From an uncultured Caryophanales bacterium (GTDB lineage: Bacteria > Bacillota_I > Bacilli_A > RFN20 > CAG-826), in contig CAMORU010000001.1 in assembly GCA_946624155.1 (NCBI GenBank), positions 1 through 64,000 of the forward strand: 64,000 nt of DNA, written 5' to 3'. Made by a program: the position numbers and the translations under genes. Under the pieces are notes generated by a model. The model was not told the DNA's origin. It saw only the letters and a list, made by a program, of their open reading frames with translations, and ran no database searches. This document shows positions 1-8,788 of the stretch, piece after piece (the first letter of the stretch is position 1; every line of letters starts with the position of its first letter).

Positions 1-1307
1 TTACAACTTCAACTCTCCAACAAGAAGCTTTTAATTCTTATAAATTTTCTACTAAGAAGACTTCAAGTTTGGCTCAACAACTTTATGAAGGTGTTCAAAT
101 TAAAGGTGAACACACAGGTTTAATCACATACATACGTACGGACTCGACATATCTTTCTGATACATTCGTTGGCCGTGCTGAAGATTTTATTTCTAAAACA
201 TTTGGTCCTGAATATTGTGGTAAACGAAAAGTTGTAGCTGTTGCGGGTGCACAAAACGCCCACGAAGCTATTAGACCAACTTCAAATCATATGACTCCAG
301 AGTCAGTAAGAGGTTATTTAACATCAGATCAATATAAGTTATATAAACTTATTTATGAGAGAGCCCTTTGTTCTCTTATGGCACCAAAAAAAGAGTCGGT
401 TACTCAAGTGACTTTTGATGTTGATGGCGTTGTATTTAAAACTGAATCTGCAAGCGTTGTTTTTGATGGTTACACACGTTTAAGTCATGAGAAACAAGAA
501 GAATACAATTTACCTTCTTTAAGTGTAAATGAAGAACTTATTATTAATAAAGTTAATAATGAAAAGAAGTTTACTGAAGCCCCTGCAAGTTATACCGAAG
601 CTAAAATTGTTAAACTTATGGAAGAAAAGAAGATTGGTCGTCCATCAACTTATGCTTCTACAATCGCAACACTTTTGAAACGTGAATATGTAGTTTCAAA
701 ATCTGGATCTATTAATACTACTGAGCAAGGCAAAAAGACTGCAATTGTATTAAGAAAATATTTCCCAACTTTTGTTGATGTTAAATACACTGCTCAAATG
801 GAAGAAACACTAGATAAAATTCAAGAAGGCGAGACAACAAAAACTAAAACTTTAACTGATTTTTATAATGGTTTTATGAAAGTCGTTGAATCAGGTGAAA
901 AGAAAATTTATACCGATGGCGATTTATATACTGGAGAAATGTGTCCAAAATGTGGTGCACCTTTAGTTTATAAAAAATCTAAATATGGAACCTTTATTGG
1001 TTGTTCCAATTTCCCAACTTGTTCATATCGCGAATCTGAAGAAGATGAAGAAAATTTAACTGGCGAGAAATGTCCGGTATGTGGAAGACCTTTGGTCTAT
1101 AGAGTGGGAAAGCGTAACAAAAAATTTGTTGCTTGCTCCGGTTATCCAGAATGTAATTATATTAAAAAGGAAGAAACAACTACTGAAGTTGTGAAAAAAT
1201 GCCCTGAATGTGGTGGCGATTTAATTGTTAGAGGAAGGGGAAAGAAGAAATTCCTTGGTTGTAGCAATTACCCAAAATGCCATCATATTGAAAAATTAGA
1301 CAAATGA
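1..1307 (+). CDS. topA: DNA topoisomerase I, 3' part
   Basis: Type IA topoisomerase that relaxes negatively supercoiled DNA. The gene is cut by the window edge: the frame is open from nt 3 (TTSTLQQEA, a conserved TopA stretch), so the TTG at 69 is not a start. The catalytic tyrosine is in GLITYIRTDST (codon at 129-131), and RPSTYAS and the domain II/III region follow. The C-terminus has three four-cysteine zinc ribbons (about nt 940-1030, 1065-1155 and 1197-1285), the usual topoisomerase DNA-binding tail in Firmicutes. A hairpin terminator begins on the stop codon. The order topA-trmFO-xer matches the Bacillus topA-trmFO-xerC arrangement. Confidence 0.96.
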   Translation, partial: TTSTLQQEAFNSYKFSTKKTSSLAQQLYEGVQIKGEHTGLITYIRTDSTYLSDTFVGRAEDFISKTFGPEYCGKRKVVAVAGAQNAHEAIRPTSNHMTPESVRGYLTSDQYKLYKLIYERALCSLMAPKKESVTQVTFDVDGVVFKTESASVVFDGYTRLSHEKQEEYNLPSLSVNEELIINKVNNEKKFTEAPASYTEAKIVKLMEEKKIGRPSTYASTIATLLKREYVVSKSGSINTTEQGKKTAIVLRKYFPTFVDVKYTAQMEETLDKIQEGETTKTKTLTDFYNGFMKVVESGEKKIYTDGDLYTGEMCPKCGAPLVYKKSKYGTFIGCSNFPTCSYRESEEDEENLTGEKCPVCGRPLVYRVGKRNKKFVACSGYPECNYIKKEETTTEVVKKCPECGGDLIVRGRGKKKFLGCSNYPKCHHIEKLDK

Positions 1308-1331
1308 GTAAGCTAGATGCTTACTTTTTTG
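1307..1331 (+). terminator. Rho-independent terminator of topA
   Basis: Stem AGTAAGC/GCTTACT (1307-1313 with 1319-1325), loop TAGAT, then a T run. It overlaps the last base of the topA stop codon and abuts the trmFO promoter. Confidence 0.8.
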
Positions 1332-1338
1332 TTATAAT
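1330..1338 (+). promoter_or_regulatory. extended -10 promoter of trmFO (leaderless)
   Basis: TGTTATAAT is a perfect extended -10 (TGnTATAAT). The trmFO ATG begins 6 nt after the hexamer, about where transcription should start, and no Shine-Dalgarno sequence fits. No convincing -35 is seen because the terminator hairpin occupies that place. Confidence 0.65.
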
Positions 1339-1344
1339 CATCTT

Positions 1345-2628
1345 ATGCGAAAAGTGAATATAGTTGGCGGTGGACTTGCGGGTGTTGAAGCCTGTTATTT
1401 TTTCTTAAAAAGAAATTATGAAGTTCACTTATACGAAATGCGCCCTAAAAAAATGACTGGCGCACATGTAACTGGTAATTTTGGTGAATTAGTTTGTTCA
1501 AATTCTCTAAAGTCAAATAAACTAGATAATGCTTGCGGACTTCTTAAAGAAGAGATGAGACATATGGACTCATTAACTATGAAAGTAGCAGCTGAAACAG
1601 CAGTTCCTAGCGGGAATGCTTTAAGTGTTGATAGAGATGCATTTTCTCAAAAAATCACTGGAATTCTTAGGATTTTTCCTAATTTAGTCGTTCATGAAAA
1701 GGAAATTGATGACTTCATAGAAGGACCCACAATTATTGCAACTGGTCCTTTAACAGCTGATAAATTAGCAAGCAAATTGGCAGATACGATTGGTCAAAAA
1801 TCGCTTTTCTTTTTCGATGCGTCTGCTCCTATTGTTTCAAAAGATTCAATTGATATGAATATTGCTTACAAAAAATCTCGTTATGATCAAGGTGATGATT
1901 CATACATTAATTGCCCATTTTCAGAAGAACAATACGATAGATTTTATGAAGAACTAATTAATGCCCAAGTAGCGCTTGTTCATGACTTTGATAAAAACTA
2001 CTTTGAAGGATGCATGCCAATCGAGGCAATGGCAAAACGAGGAAAAGATACTTTAAGATACGGACCAATGAAACCGAAAGGACTGCAAGTTGAAGGAAGA
2101 GAAAAATTTCATGCTGTTATCCAATTAAGACAAGATAATTTAAATGGCGATTTATTTAACATTGTTGGATTCCAAACAAACCTAACTTATTCAGAGCAAA
2201 AGAGAGTTTTCAGGATGATTCCTGGACTCGAAAATGCTGAATTTGTTCGTTATGGACTCATGCATAGAAACACTTATATTTGCTCTCCAAAAGCACTCAA
2301 TAAAGACCTAAGTTTAAAGGCAAAACCAAATACTTTTTTAGCTGGTCAATTAATAGGGGTTGAAGGTTATGTAGAATCTGCCGCAATGGGAATTTTAGCG
2401 GCCTCATTTTTATATAAAAAATTAGAAGGAAAAGAACAGGTAATTCCTTCTTTAAAGACTATGTTAGGCTCATTATACAACTATGTTGTAAATGGTAATC
2501 CGGATACTTTTCAACCTATGAATGCAAACTTTGGCATTTTGTATGGAGCAAATAAACATAATCGTGAAGAATCTATTCAAAATTCACTTGTTGAAACTGA
2601 TAAATTTTGGGCGAAAGTAAATGACTGA
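1345..2628 (+). CDS. trmFO: methylenetetrahydrofolate-tRNA (uracil-5-)-methyltransferase TrmFO
   Basis: Folate- and FAD-dependent enzyme that makes m5U54 in the tRNA T-loop, replacing SAM-dependent TrmA in most Firmicutes. The N-terminus has the FAD dinucleotide-binding glycines GGGLAG (residues 8-13). The family stretches GELVCSNSLKSN, PSGNALSVDRD and, near the C-terminus, FLAGQLIGVEGYVESAA are clear. At 427 aa the length is normal. Its 3' end overlaps the following recombinase by 8 nt, so the two are translationally coupled. The start is set by the promoter just upstream; no ribosome-binding site is visible. Confidence 0.96.
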   Translation: MRKVNIVGGGLAGVEACYFFLKRNYEVHLYEMRPKKMTGAHVTGNFGELVCSNSLKSNKLDNACGLLKEEMRHMDSLTMKVAAETAVPSGNALSVDRDAFSQKITGILRIFPNLVVHEKEIDDFIEGPTIIATGPLTADKLASKLADTIGQKSLFFFDASAPIVSKDSIDMNIAYKKSRYDQGDDSYINCPFSEEQYDRFYEELINAQVALVHDFDKNYFEGCMPIEAMAKRGKDTLRYGPMKPKGLQVEGREKFHAVIQLRQDNLNGDLFNIVGFQTNLTYSEQKRVFRMIPGLENAEFVRYGLMHRNTYICSPKALNKDLSLKAKPNTFLAGQLIGVEGYVESAAMGILAASFLYKKLEGKEQVIPSLKTMLGSLYNYVVNGNPDTFQPMNANFGILYGANKHNREESIQNSLVETDKFWAKVND

Positions 2629-3496
2629 GATTTCAGAATTTTTGCAGCATTTAAAGTTTGAGCTTAACTACTCAGACTTAACTATAAAAGCATATGAACA
2701 GGATATTGTTAGTTTTTCTACTTTTTTAGGAAGTGTTGGACATGGGTTTATTGATGCTAACCCACAGTTAATTCGAATTTATTTATCCAAGCAACTTGAA
2801 GAAGGAAAAAGCAAAATAACATGCTGTAGAAGGATTGCTGCATTACGTCATTTTTATTCGTTCTTGATGAAGAAAAATTACATAAAATCTAACCCATTTT
2901 TATTAGTGGGAGCTCCTAAAAAAGAGATTCGCTATCCGGAAGCTCTTTATTTGGAGCAGGTCGAATTACTCTTCCAGAAAAATAAGGAAAGAAAAGACAA
3001 CTTGAAATATAGAGATCAAGCCATAATTGAACTTCTTTATGCCTCTGGTGTCAGAGTTAGTGAACTTGTGAATATTAAGATGAACTCAATCGATATGAAA
3101 AATCGTGTTATTAGAGTTTTCGGAAAAGGAAGAAAAGAGCGTTTGGTGATGTTTTCAAAATCTTGCCAATCTACTATTGTAGATTATCTTAACTATAGAT
3201 ACTCTAAAAGTGATTATTTATTCACAAATTCTAAAGGTGAACAATTAACCACTAGAGGTGTTGAATACATTGTTGATGAAATTCAAAAGAAGTGTAATCT
3301 TCAACTTGGGATTCACCCTCATACATTTAGACACACCTTTGCTACCCATCTTTTAGAAGGTGGTGCAGATTTAAGAGTTATTCAAGAATTGCTCGGTCAC
3401 GAATCAATTAATACAACACAAATTTATACTCACATAACCGAAGAAGCTATGAAACAGCAGTTCAATATGTCTCATCCAAGAGCCAAAAAGCGTTGA
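2621..3496 (+). CDS. xerC: tyrosine recombinase XerC/XerD family
   Basis: Site-specific tyrosine recombinase, probably resolving chromosome dimers at dif. The N-terminal SAM-like core-binding domain (about residues 1-85) is followed by the catalytic domain. Visible catalytic residues are the first Arg in YASGVRVSEL, Lys in FGKGRKER, H234 and R237 in HPHTFRH, H260 in LLGHES and the nucleophile Y269 in QIYTH. At 291 aa it has typical Xer length. The position directly after trmFO, with an 8-nt overlap, matches Bacillus xerC (codV) and argues against a phage integrase. XerC cannot be told from XerD by eye. Confidence 0.88.
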   Translation: MTEISEFLQHLKFELNYSDLTIKAYEQDIVSFSTFLGSVGHGFIDANPQLIRIYLSKQLEEGKSKITCCRRIAALRHFYSFLMKKNYIKSNPFLLVGAPKKEIRYPEALYLEQVELLFQKNKERKDNLKYRDQAIIELLYASGVRVSELVNIKMNSIDMKNRVIRVFGKGRKERLVMFSKSCQSTIVDYLNYRYSKSDYLFTNSKGEQLTTRGVEYIVDEIQKKCNLQLGIHPHTFRHTFATHLLEGGADLRVIQELLGHESINTTQIYTHITEEAMKQQFNMSHPRAKKR

Positions 3497-3531
3497 AATT
3501 CTTAACAATTTTCATATAGTTTAAAAACTAT

Positions 3532-3560
3532 TTGAGTTATTACAATGGGAGTGCTATTAT
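3532..3560 (+). promoter_or_regulatory. rpsB operon promoter
   Basis: TTGAGT (3532-3537), 17-nt spacer, TATTAT (3555-3560). Just upstream, 3516-3531 is a perfect inverted repeat (ATAGTTT, AA, AAACTAT) that could be a weak xerC terminator or an operator touching the -35. Transcription from about 3567 would leave a leader of about 130 nt before rpsB. Confidence 0.65.
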
Positions 3561-3566
3561 ATTGAC

Positions 3567-3695
3567 ACTCTTTTTCTTATAGAGAAAGAGAATTACACAC
3601 ACTATGAATTCAATTTCCGAGTCCCATGACCACGGGGTCGAAAACGGGGGAGATTGTTAGAAGTAGTGGAGGCAAAAACGAATAGGAGGCCTAAA
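3567..3695 (+). promoter_or_regulatory. structured leader of rpsB, candidate autoregulatory RNA
   Basis: The leader begins with a 10-bp hairpin (3568-3577 with 3581-3590, loop TAT, one G-U pair). A GC-rich segment then stands out in this AT-rich genome, with GACC/GGTC and CCC/GGGG pairings around 3626-3655. Leaders that bind the encoded ribosomal protein are common ahead of r-protein operons. I do not recognise a named motif here, so the regulatory role is inferred. Confidence 0.4.
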
Positions 3696-4775
3696 ATGGC
3701 AGAAGAAAAGAAAGTCGAAGCAGTTGCTCAAGAAAAACCAGCTGCAGAAGAAAACGTCATGGAAATGGTAATGCATGACGAAAATGCTCCAATCATTACC
3801 ATCAGAAAACTTCTTGAAGGTGGAGTTCACTTTGGACACAATACAAGAAAATGGAATCCAAAAATGGGCAAATACATCTATGGTGCTCGTAACGGAATCT
3901 ATCTTATTGACCTTGTCAAATCAGCAGAATGTGTCAAAGAAGCATATCTTGCCTTAAAGAAAATCGTTGATGAAAGCGGAAAAGTCTTATTTGTTGGTGT
4001 TAAACCACAAGCAAAGGCTTTAGTAGAAGCAGAAGCACAACGTTGTGGATCATTCTACATCACAAACAGATGGTTAGGTGGTACCTTAACCAACTTCAAG
4101 ACAATTCAATCAAGAATTCGTCGCTTAAAAGAACTTGAAACTATGGAAATTGACGGAACATATGACCGCCTTCCAAAGAAAGAAGTTGCTTTACTTAGAA
4201 AAGAACAAGAAAAACTCGCCAAGAACCTTTCTGGTATTAAAGAAATGAGAAAGATTCCTAACGCAGTCTTTGTTTGTGACCCAATGACCGAACACAATGC
4301 AGTAGCAGAAGCTCGTAAATTACATATTCCAGTCTTTGGTATTTGTGATACAAATACTGACCCTGATATGGTTGACTATGTTATTCCAGGAAACGATGAC
4401 GCAGTTCGTTCATTAACTGTTTTAGTTAAATTAATGGCTGACGCTGTTGTTGAATCAAAAGGCGGAATTACAGAAGTTGCTTATGTTAAGGATGAACTTG
4501 AAGAAGCAACAATGAAAGATGCTGTTAGACTTGCAGATAAAGAAAATGCTGAAAGAATCGCAGCAATTAGAAAAGCTCGCCAAGAAAAGCAAGAAAGATT
4601 CGAAAAGATGCAAGCACTTCGTAAACAAAAAGAAGAATCAAAAAAAGCTGGCGAAGAAAAAGCTCCTGAAGCTCCAAAAGTTGAAGAAGTAAAAGAAGAA
4701 AAGGCTGAAGAAAAACCTGAAGCAAAGAAACCTGCAGCAAAAAAAGTTCCAGCAAAGAAAGCTGAGGAAAAATAA
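3696..4775 (+). CDS. rpsB: 30S ribosomal protein S2 with extended N- and C-termini
   Basis: Ribosomal protein S2 of the small subunit. I chose the ATG at 3696 because it follows a strong Shine-Dalgarno TAGGAGG; an in-frame TTG at 3654 lies in the leader. The S2 core starts at ITIRKLLEGGVHFGH (about residue 30) and includes NRWLGGTLTNF and the IPGNDDAVRS region near residue 235. At 359 aa it exceeds the usual 230-260 aa: about 29 residues precede the core, and after about residue 265 there is a Lys/Glu/Ala-rich, probably disordered tail. It is the first gene of the rpsB-tsf-pyrH-frr operon, with tsf 2 nt downstream. Confidence 0.96.
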   Translation: MAEEKKVEAVAQEKPAAEENVMEMVMHDENAPIITIRKLLEGGVHFGHNTRKWNPKMGKYIYGARNGIYLIDLVKSAECVKEAYLALKKIVDESGKVLFVGVKPQAKALVEAEAQRCGSFYITNRWLGGTLTNFKTIQSRIRRLKELETMEIDGTYDRLPKKEVALLRKEQEKLAKNLSGIKEMRKIPNAVFVCDPMTEHNAVAEARKLHIPVFGICDTNTDPDMVDYVIPGNDDAVRSLTVLVKLMADAVVESKGGITEVAYVKDELEEATMKDAVRLADKENAERIAAIRKARQEKQERFEKMQALRKQKEESKKAGEEKAPEAPKVEEVKEEKAEEKPEAKKPAAKKVPAKKAEEK

Positions 4776-4777
4776 TT

Positions 4778-5644
4778 ATGCCAAGCATGATCGAACTCAT
4801 TAAGGAATTACGTGATCGTACTGGCGCTGGCATGATGGACTGTAAGAAAGCTCTTGAAGCTACCGGTTCAGATGTCGAAAAAGCAATTGACTGGTTAAGA
4901 GAAAAAGGAATTGCTAAGGCACAAGCCAAGTCTTCTAGAATTGCTGCTGAAGGTTTGGCAAGTGTTGTTGTTAGTGGTGATAAAGCTATTATTCTTGAAG
5001 TTAACTGTGAAACAGACTTCGTCGCAAAAGGCGAAAGATTCCACAAGTTAGTTGATGACACCGCTAATGAAACATTAGCCAAAGGCTATTCTTCAATTGA
5101 AGAAGCAAAAACTGGTGTTGCTCAACTCTTCACTGATGCAACTGTTGCAATGGGTGAAAAGCTTGATTATAGACGTTTCGAAGTTGTTGCTAAATCAGGA
5201 GCTCAAGGATTTGGTAGTTACATCCATATGGGTGGTAAAATTACTACTTTAGTAGTTCTTGAGAAAGATGATGCAGAACTTGCAAAAGGTCTTGCAATGC
5301 ACATTGCTGCTAACGCTCCAAAATACGTTAAAGCAGAAGATATTCCTGCTGATGTAATTGCTCATGAAAAAGCAATCGCCTTAGAGAATATGAAAAACGA
5401 TCCTAAGATGGCTGGTAAACCAGAAGCTATGCTTAATGGTATTGCTGATGGCAAAGTTAAGAAATTACTTGCTGATTCGGTCTTAGGCGCACAAGTCTAT
5501 TTATTAGATGGTGAAAAGACAGTTGCTGCTGTACTCAAAGAGAAAGGCAACAACGTTGTTAAATTCGTACGTTTCGCTGTTGGCGAAGGTATTGAAAAAC
5601 GTAAAGACGACTTCGCAGCAGAAGTAATGTCTCAAGTTAAGTAA
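4778..5644 (+). CDS. tsf: elongation factor Ts
   Basis: Guanine nucleotide exchange factor for EF-Tu. The N-terminal UBA-like domain has RDRTGAGMMDCKKAL (about residues 12-26). The family motif VNCETDFVAKGERF (about residues 73-86) contacts EF-Tu, and HIAANAPKYV lies in the core domain. 288 aa is normal. The start at 4778 could be replaced by an in-frame ATG at 4787 (MIELIKELR), which resembles the usual N-terminus more closely. It follows rpsB by 2 nt and precedes pyrH by 16 nt. Confidence 0.96.
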   Translation: MPSMIELIKELRDRTGAGMMDCKKALEATGSDVEKAIDWLREKGIAKAQAKSSRIAAEGLASVVVSGDKAIILEVNCETDFVAKGERFHKLVDDTANETLAKGYSSIEEAKTGVAQLFTDATVAMGEKLDYRRFEVVAKSGAQGFGSYIHMGGKITTLVVLEKDDAELAKGLAMHIAANAPKYVKAEDIPADVIAHEKAIALENMKNDPKMAGKPEAMLNGIADGKVKKLLADSVLGAQVYLLDGEKTVAAVLKEKGNNVVKFVRFAVGEGIEKRKDDFAAEVMSQVK

Positions 5645-5660
5645 ATTTAAAGGGGGCCTT

Positions 5661-6371
5661 ATGTATTCGAGAATTTTATTAAAACTTTCTGGGGAAGCAC
5701 TCTCTGGAGGTAAAAAAGATGGAATCCTTGATAGCGAGGCCCTTTTAAATACTGCAAAAGCCGTTAAGGCTATTGCTGATACAGGTTCAGAAGTTACAAT
5801 TGTTATTGGTGCTGGAAATATTGCTCGTGGTGCTATTGTTGAAAAACTTGGTATCAATCGTGTTTCTGGTGATTACATGGGAATGCTAGGTACAGTGATT
5901 AACTGTATTGCATTAAAGGAAACATTAGAAAAAATAGGACAAAAAGCTGTTGTTTTATCTGCAGTCAACGTCACTTTTACTGAAATTTATACTCCTGAGC
6001 TTGCTGACAAATATTTAAAAGAAAAATATGTTGTTTTGTTTGGTGCCGGAACCGGAAAACCATTCTTCACTACAGACACATGTGCAACACTTCGCGCTAT
6101 TGAAATTAAAGCTGATGCTATTTTAATAGCAAAAAACGGAGTTGATGGCATTTATTCCGATAATCCACTTACGAATAAAGACGCTTATATGTTTAAGGAA
6201 ATTACATGTTCCGAAATTATAAAAAGAGACTTAAAGGTTATGGATTTAAGCGCTGTTGAAATGCTAAAAGACAAAGATATTGATGTTCGTGTATTTAATA
6301 TGAACAAAACCGAAAACTTTGCTAAAGTTGCCTGTGGAGAAGATATCGGAACAACTATTAAGAAAGGATAA
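5661..6371 (+). CDS. pyrH: uridylate kinase (UMP kinase)
   Basis: Amino-acid-kinase-fold enzyme that phosphorylates UMP to UDP in pyrimidine nucleotide synthesis. N-terminal RILLKLSGEALSGG binds phosphate, VIGAGNIARG follows, and FGAGTGKPFFTTDT is the UMP-binding signature of bacterial PyrH. 236 aa is normal. A clear ribosome site, AAAGGGGG, lies just before the start. The fixed order tsf-pyrH-frr supports the call. Confidence 0.96.
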   Translation: MYSRILLKLSGEALSGGKKDGILDSEALLNTAKAVKAIADTGSEVTIVIGAGNIARGAIVEKLGINRVSGDYMGMLGTVINCIALKETLEKIGQKAVVLSAVNVTFTEIYTPELADKYLKEKYVVLFGAGTGKPFFTTDTCATLRAIEIKADAILIAKNGVDGIYSDNPLTNKDAYMFKEITCSEIIKRDLKVMDLSAVEMLKDKDIDVRVFNMNKTENFAKVACGEDIGTTIKKG

Positions 6372-6374
6372 ATT

Positions 6375-6920
6375 ATGGACGCAATTGCATTAGAAGCTAA
6401 AGAAAACATGTCAAAATCAATTCAATCTTTTGAAAATGAACTTGTTAAATTAAGAACCGGAAGAGCTTCACCTGCTATGCTTAACGGCATTGAGTGTGAC
6501 TATTACGGAGACAAAATTGAAATCACTCAAATCTCATCAATTTCATCTCCTGAACCACGTCAATTGCTTGTTAAACCATATGATAAGGGTGACGTAAAAT
6601 CAATTCTTGCTGCTATAGCAGCAGCTAACATTGGAGTTAATCCAGTCAATGAAGGTGACTCAATTAGAATTACAGTTGCTCCATTAACTGAAGAAACACG
6701 TCGTGAGCTTGTAAAAAAAGCAAAAGCAATGAGCGAACAAAGCAAGATTGCTATTAGAAATATTCGTCGTGACTTTATTGATTTAGTTAAAGCTAGCGAT
6801 GACATGACAGAAGATCTTCAACATCAGGTTCAAGATGAGATTCAAAAAGTCACTGATGAAGCAGTTAAACAAATTGAAGACATCTTGGCTAAAAAAGAGT
6901 CAGAAATTATGGCAATATAA
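6375..6920 (+). CDS. frr: ribosome recycling factor
   Basis: Releases the ribosome from mRNA after termination, together with EF-G. The protein is mainly helical; recognisable stretches are LRTGRASPAMLNGIECDYYG near residues 27-46 and the C-terminal KVTDEAVKQIEDILAKKESEIM. At 181 aa it is slightly shorter than the usual 185. It starts 3 nt after pyrH and is followed at once by a terminator that ends the operon. Confidence 0.96.
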   Translation: MDAIALEAKENMSKSIQSFENELVKLRTGRASPAMLNGIECDYYGDKIEITQISSISSPEPRQLLVKPYDKGDVKSILAAIAAANIGVNPVNEGDSIRITVAPLTEETRRELVKKAKAMSEQSKIAIRNIRRDFIDLVKASDDMTEDLQHQVQDEIQKVTDEAVKQIEDILAKKESEIMAI

Positions 6921-6948
6921 GAGAGGCTAATGCTTCTCTTTTCTTTTT
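6919..6948 (+). terminator. terminator of the rpsB-frr operon
   Basis: Nine-pair stem AAGAGAGGC/GCTTCTCTT (6919-6927 with 6932-6940, one G-U), loop TAAT, then TTCTTTTT. The stem uses the end of the frr stop codon. Confidence 0.85.
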
Positions 6949-6979
6949 AAGAATTCATCACATTATTTTTGTTATACAC

Positions 6980-7009
6980 TTGCGGATGTTTTTCGCTTAT
7001 ATGTATAAT
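6980..7009 (+). promoter_or_regulatory. promoter of the uppS operon (leaderless)
   Basis: TTGCGG (6980-6985), 18-nt spacer, TATAAT (7004-7009). The uppS ATG is at 7018, eight nt after the -10, so the transcript should start at or within a base or two of the start codon. Confidence 0.7.
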
Positions 7010-7017
7010 ATACACGC

Positions 7018-7752
7018 ATGAAAGAAATTACTTTAAATAAGCCAATCGAACACTTGGCAATTATCATGGACGGAAACGGTCGTTGGGCAAAGGAACGTGG
7101 TCTTTTGCGTACCCAAGGACACAAAGTTGCTTTTGATAGAATTATTGAACTTTTCGATTATTGCAGAGATTACGATATTAAAGTTTTATCTTTATATGCA
7201 TTTTCAACTGAAAACTGGAAAAGACCAAAATCAGAAGTATCTTTCCTTTTCAAATATCTTGAAATTTTCTTTAAAAGAGAAATTAAGAAAATTATGAAAG
7301 ACGGCACTAAGATTATGGTTTCAGGAGATATTTCTAAACTTCCAAAGAAAACTCAAGAAACTACTCTTAAAGCAATTGAAATGACGAAGGATAATCCAAA
7401 CATAATCTTAAATATTTGTCTTAACTACGGCGGTAAAGAAGAACTTACTAGAGCCGCTAGGTTAATAGCTGAAGAAGTTAAAGAAGGTAAACTCAATATC
7501 GAAGATATTAATGAACAAGTAATGGAAAATCATTTATATACAGCAGGTTTGCCAAATGTCGATTTAATGATTAGAACTAGTGGTGAAATTAGAACATCTA
7601 ACTTCTTACCTTGGCAAATAGCTTATGCTGAATACGTGTTTACTCCTGTTTATTTCCCAGATTTTAAAAGAAAAGAATTTGTTGATTGTTTAATCGAATA
7701 TAACAAACGTAATAGAAGATACGGAGGGCTTAATGATGAAAAAAATAATTAA
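7018..7752 (+). CDS. uppS: isoprenyl (undecaprenyl) diphosphate synthase
   Basis: Cis-prenyltransferase that makes the C55 lipid carrier for cell-wall synthesis. IIMDGNGRWAKERGL carries the catalytic Asp18 and the adjacent phosphate-binding Arg22. FSTENWKRP and the C-terminal IRTSGEIRTSNFLPWQIAYAE region (about residue 187 on) are family signatures. 244 aa is normal. No Shine-Dalgarno precedes the start; see the leaderless promoter. The gene ends inside the start of cdsA (20-nt overlap), which keeps the usual uppS-cdsA coupling. Confidence 0.95.
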   Translation: MKEITLNKPIEHLAIIMDGNGRWAKERGLLRTQGHKVAFDRIIELFDYCRDYDIKVLSLYAFSTENWKRPKSEVSFLFKYLEIFFKREIKKIMKDGTKIMVSGDISKLPKKTQETTLKAIEMTKDNPNIILNICLNYGGKEELTRAARLIAEEVKEGKLNIEDINEQVMENHLYTAGLPNVDLMIRTSGEIRTSNFLPWQIAYAEYVFTPVYFPDFKRKEFVDCLIEYNKRNRRYGGLNDEKNN

Positions 7753-8788
7753 AACCAATGAAATTTCTGAATCAGCCAAGAAATCAATGGTTACAAGAAT
7801 TATTACAGGCATCGTTATGGCTGCCGTTGCAATTCCTGCCATTGTTATTGGTGGTTGGTTTTACTTCTTCTTAATTCTTGTACTTGCCTTAATTGCTGCT
7901 ATTGAAATTGTTAAAGCATCAAACCTAAAAGGTTTAACTAGAGTCTTAATTTACTTTGTGACAATCGTTTTCACCTTAGGAATTATTTATTACTCGATGC
8001 TTAACTCCAATATGGAGGCACTTAGATCCGAGGGAAGTGAAGCTTTTAGAAAATTTGATTTCCTTCCTAATTCATTCCATGACATTAACTTATCTATCAT
8101 GCTTATAACAATAATGTTATGTGTGTATTTTTTAATATCATTTGCAGCCGAACCATTTCATATTGCTTACGTTTTCTACTTTGTATCAATGATACTTGTT
8201 ATAACAATTGGAATGCAGTCATTCTTATTCCTGCGTTATAGCCCATTTTATTTCTTTTATAATGCTTATAAAGCTGATCCATCAATTTGGGAAGATATTG
8301 TAAAGGGACCATCTTTCAAATATGGTCAATCAATGCTTCTTTCAATTTATGTCATTATTGGCGTTACATTTAATGATATGGGTGCTTACTTTACTGGAAT
8401 GTTATTCGGTAAACACAAAATGAACGAAAGAATTTCACCAAAGAAAACTTGGGAAGGTTTCTATGGTGGTGTTGCTATTTCGTTTGTGTTCTCTGTATTG
8501 TTTGCGATTATTACCGCAGCAATTGGAAAACCGATGCTTCCATTCTTTGATTTGCAACACATTTATTTCCCAATCATTATTTCACTTGTTATGCCTTTAA
8601 TTTCAGATGTTGGAGACTTCGTTTTCTCTTCAGTTAAAAGAACATTTGGTGTTAAAGACTTCTCTAATTTACTCCCTGGGCATGGTGGTGTATTAGATAG
8701 AGTTGACTCACTTATCTTTGCTTCTGCCTTAGTTTCCACATTAATCGTATTCATAAATGAAATGCTTCAAACAACATCAATAGTTTAA
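7733..8788 (+). CDS. cdsA: phosphatidate cytidylyltransferase
   Basis: Integral membrane enzyme that makes CDP-diacylglycerol from phosphatidate and CTP. Several hydrophobic helices are visible (about residues 22-60, 65-90, 120-165 and 200-225). The C-terminal CDP-diglyceride synthase signature SVKRTFGVKDFSNLLPGHGG, followed by LDRVDSLIF, is intact. 351 aa is longer than typical (about 270), mainly through an extended central segment with a large loop. A GGAGGG site precedes the tandem ATG. The stop codon shares a base with the dxr start (TAATG). Confidence 0.93.
   Translation: MMKKIIKTNEISESAKKSMVTRIITGIVMAAVAIPAIVIGGWFYFFLILVLALIAAIEIVKASNLKGLTRVLIYFVTIVFTLGIIYYSMLNSNMEALRSEGSEAFRKFDFLPNSFHDINLSIMLITIMLCVYFLISFAAEPFHIAYVFYFVSMILVITIGMQSFLFLRYSPFYFFYNAYKADPSIWEDIVKGPSFKYGQSMLLSIYVIIGVTFNDMGAYFTGMLFGKHKMNERISPKKTWEGFYGGVAISFVFSVLFAIITAAIGKPMLPFFDLQHIYFPIIISLVMPLISDVGDFVFSSVKRTFGVKDFSNLLPGHGGVLDRVDSLIFASALVSTLIVFINEMLQTTSIV

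Noticed and set aside
2621..3496. Tyrosine recombinase as a mobile-element integrase
   Set aside because: It sits in the conserved trmFO-xerC position, overlaps trmFO and has housekeeping Xer length.
3654..3695. In-frame TTG start extending rpsB upstream
   Set aside because: It lies in the structured leader and lacks a ribosome site, while the ATG at 3696 follows TAGGAGG.
4567..5082. 171-codon open frame on the minus strand
   Set aside because: It mirrors the Lys/Glu-rich S2 tail and the start of tsf, giving a Leu/Phe-rich composition typical of an antisense shadow.
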